From assembly GCA_003669555.1 (NCBI GenBank), contig QWOS01000015.1:1-53987 (forward strand): a stretch of 53,987 nt of DNA, given 5' to 3'. The notes under the pieces are model-generated. The model worked only from the letters and a program-made list of their open reading frames with translations, was not told where the DNA came from and ran no database searches. Shown piece after piece: positions 53,611 to 53,987 of this stretch. The position numbers and the translations under genes were made by a program. How positions within the stretch are numbered: position 1 is the stretch's first letter; every line of letters begins with the position of its first letter. Origin of the DNA: Planctomycetota bacterium (GTDB taxonomy: Bacteria > Planctomycetota > Planctomycetia > Gemmatales > Gemmataceae).

Positions 53611-53721
53611 CCCTCACCCCCCAGCCGCTCCGCCAGTTGACTCCGGCAGCTCCGGGAGCGGGCTCCGCACCGCCCCCTCCGTGCCTCCGGCAACCGGCTA
53701 CGCTCCTGCCCTGTACCAACC

Positions 53722-53987
53722 TCACTTGGGGATTCCGGAGGAACTCAGGGCAAGACGAAAACCGAGCCCGTTGTCGCGGATCGACGGAACAAACCAGTTG
53801 CGGATCGCCGACCGGCAATTCGCAGCCTCGTAGCTCCAACTGCCGCCACGATTAACGCAATACGAGCCAACTTCAGGGCCGCGGGGGTCGGTTACAGATT
53901 GCTTAGGGTAGTCAGCATACCAATCCTGGCACCATTCCCAGACATTCCCATGCATGTCGTAGAGGCCCCAGGCGTTGGCCGGGTAAC
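53722..53987 (-). CDS. FGE/SUMF1-domain protein, 5' part outside the window
   Basis: The minus-strand frame is open to the right edge; 87 codons are visible. The text [20 protein letters not shown], the [19 protein letters not shown] segment and [11 protein letters not shown] are the hallmark C-terminal half of formylglycine-generating-enzyme (SUMF1) domains. The C-terminus is complete, ending SGIPK. It may be a stand-alone domain or the end of a kinase fusion like 48401-50449. Confidence 0.9.
   Translation of the reverse strand, partial: YPANAWGLYDMHGNVWEWCQDWYADYPKQSVTDPRGPEVGSYCVNRGGSWSYEAANCRSAIRNWFVPSIRDNGLGFRLALSSSGIPK

Overview
The window looks like chromosomal DNA from a planctomycete, probably of the Gemmatales/Gemmataceae. 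Evidence for this: a secreted subtilase that opens with an LEHLERRDVPA-type motif, a Ser/Thr kinase fused to an FGE/SUMF1 domain, a second FGE protein at the right edge, DUF6194 and DUF6263-type proteins, a BamA homologue (so an outer membrane) and moderately high GC. I saw no rRNA, tRNA or CRISPR. Most genes are ordinary chromosomal ones in short operons on both strands.

Layout. 1-6.5 kb: a truncated secreted protein, dapA, a HAD hydrolase, and a coupled pair (possible deoxyhypusine-synthase-fold protein plus PfkB/RfaE-type sugar kinase). 6.5-12.1 kb, minus strand: DUF6194, membrane-anchored PlsC acyltransferase, rhodanese, xylose isomerase, DJ-1/PfpI protein, NAD-dependent epimerase. 12.4-18.6 kb: bamA, a small exported protein, a structured non-coding stretch, a fasciclin protein, a secreted hypothetical protein and a C26-type glutamine-amidotransferase homologue that has lost its catalytic residues. 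18.8-27.7 kb: one long plus-strand operon with a tandem-AAA FtsH-like metalloprotease, a MoxR ATPase and several unfamiliar proteins. It resembles the FtsH-vWA-MoxR 'ternary' systems proposed as NTP-dependent conflict or immune systems, but I cannot find the vWA partner.

27.8-28.4 kb: an exported thioredoxin-like protein whose frame is interrupted by one TGA exactly where the second Cys of a CxxC motif would be. This is a candidate CxxU selenoprotein. 28.5-33.8 kb: PQQ-type propeller protein, DinB protein, TatD/EboB-like hydrolase coupled to tsaD, and a small exported protein. 33.8-38.8 kb, minus strand: subtilase with P domain, and glutamine-dependent NAD synthetase. 38.9-42.8 kb: a light-repair operon of an FeS-type photolyase, an atypical SDR and a class I photolyase. 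42.8-48.4 kb: a NagB-like protein, a DUF6263 protein with a KxxP repeat, MarC, an esterase and a 6-phosphogluconate-dehydrogenase-like reductase. 48.4-54 kb: kinase-FGE fusion, two exported proteins sharing a three-times repeated PrcB-like module, a degenerate transposase tail, and the 3' part of another FGE-domain gene.

The two most interesting points are the fvm-like operon and the candidate selenoprotein directly after it. Function calls rest on motifs read by eye; no database search was run.
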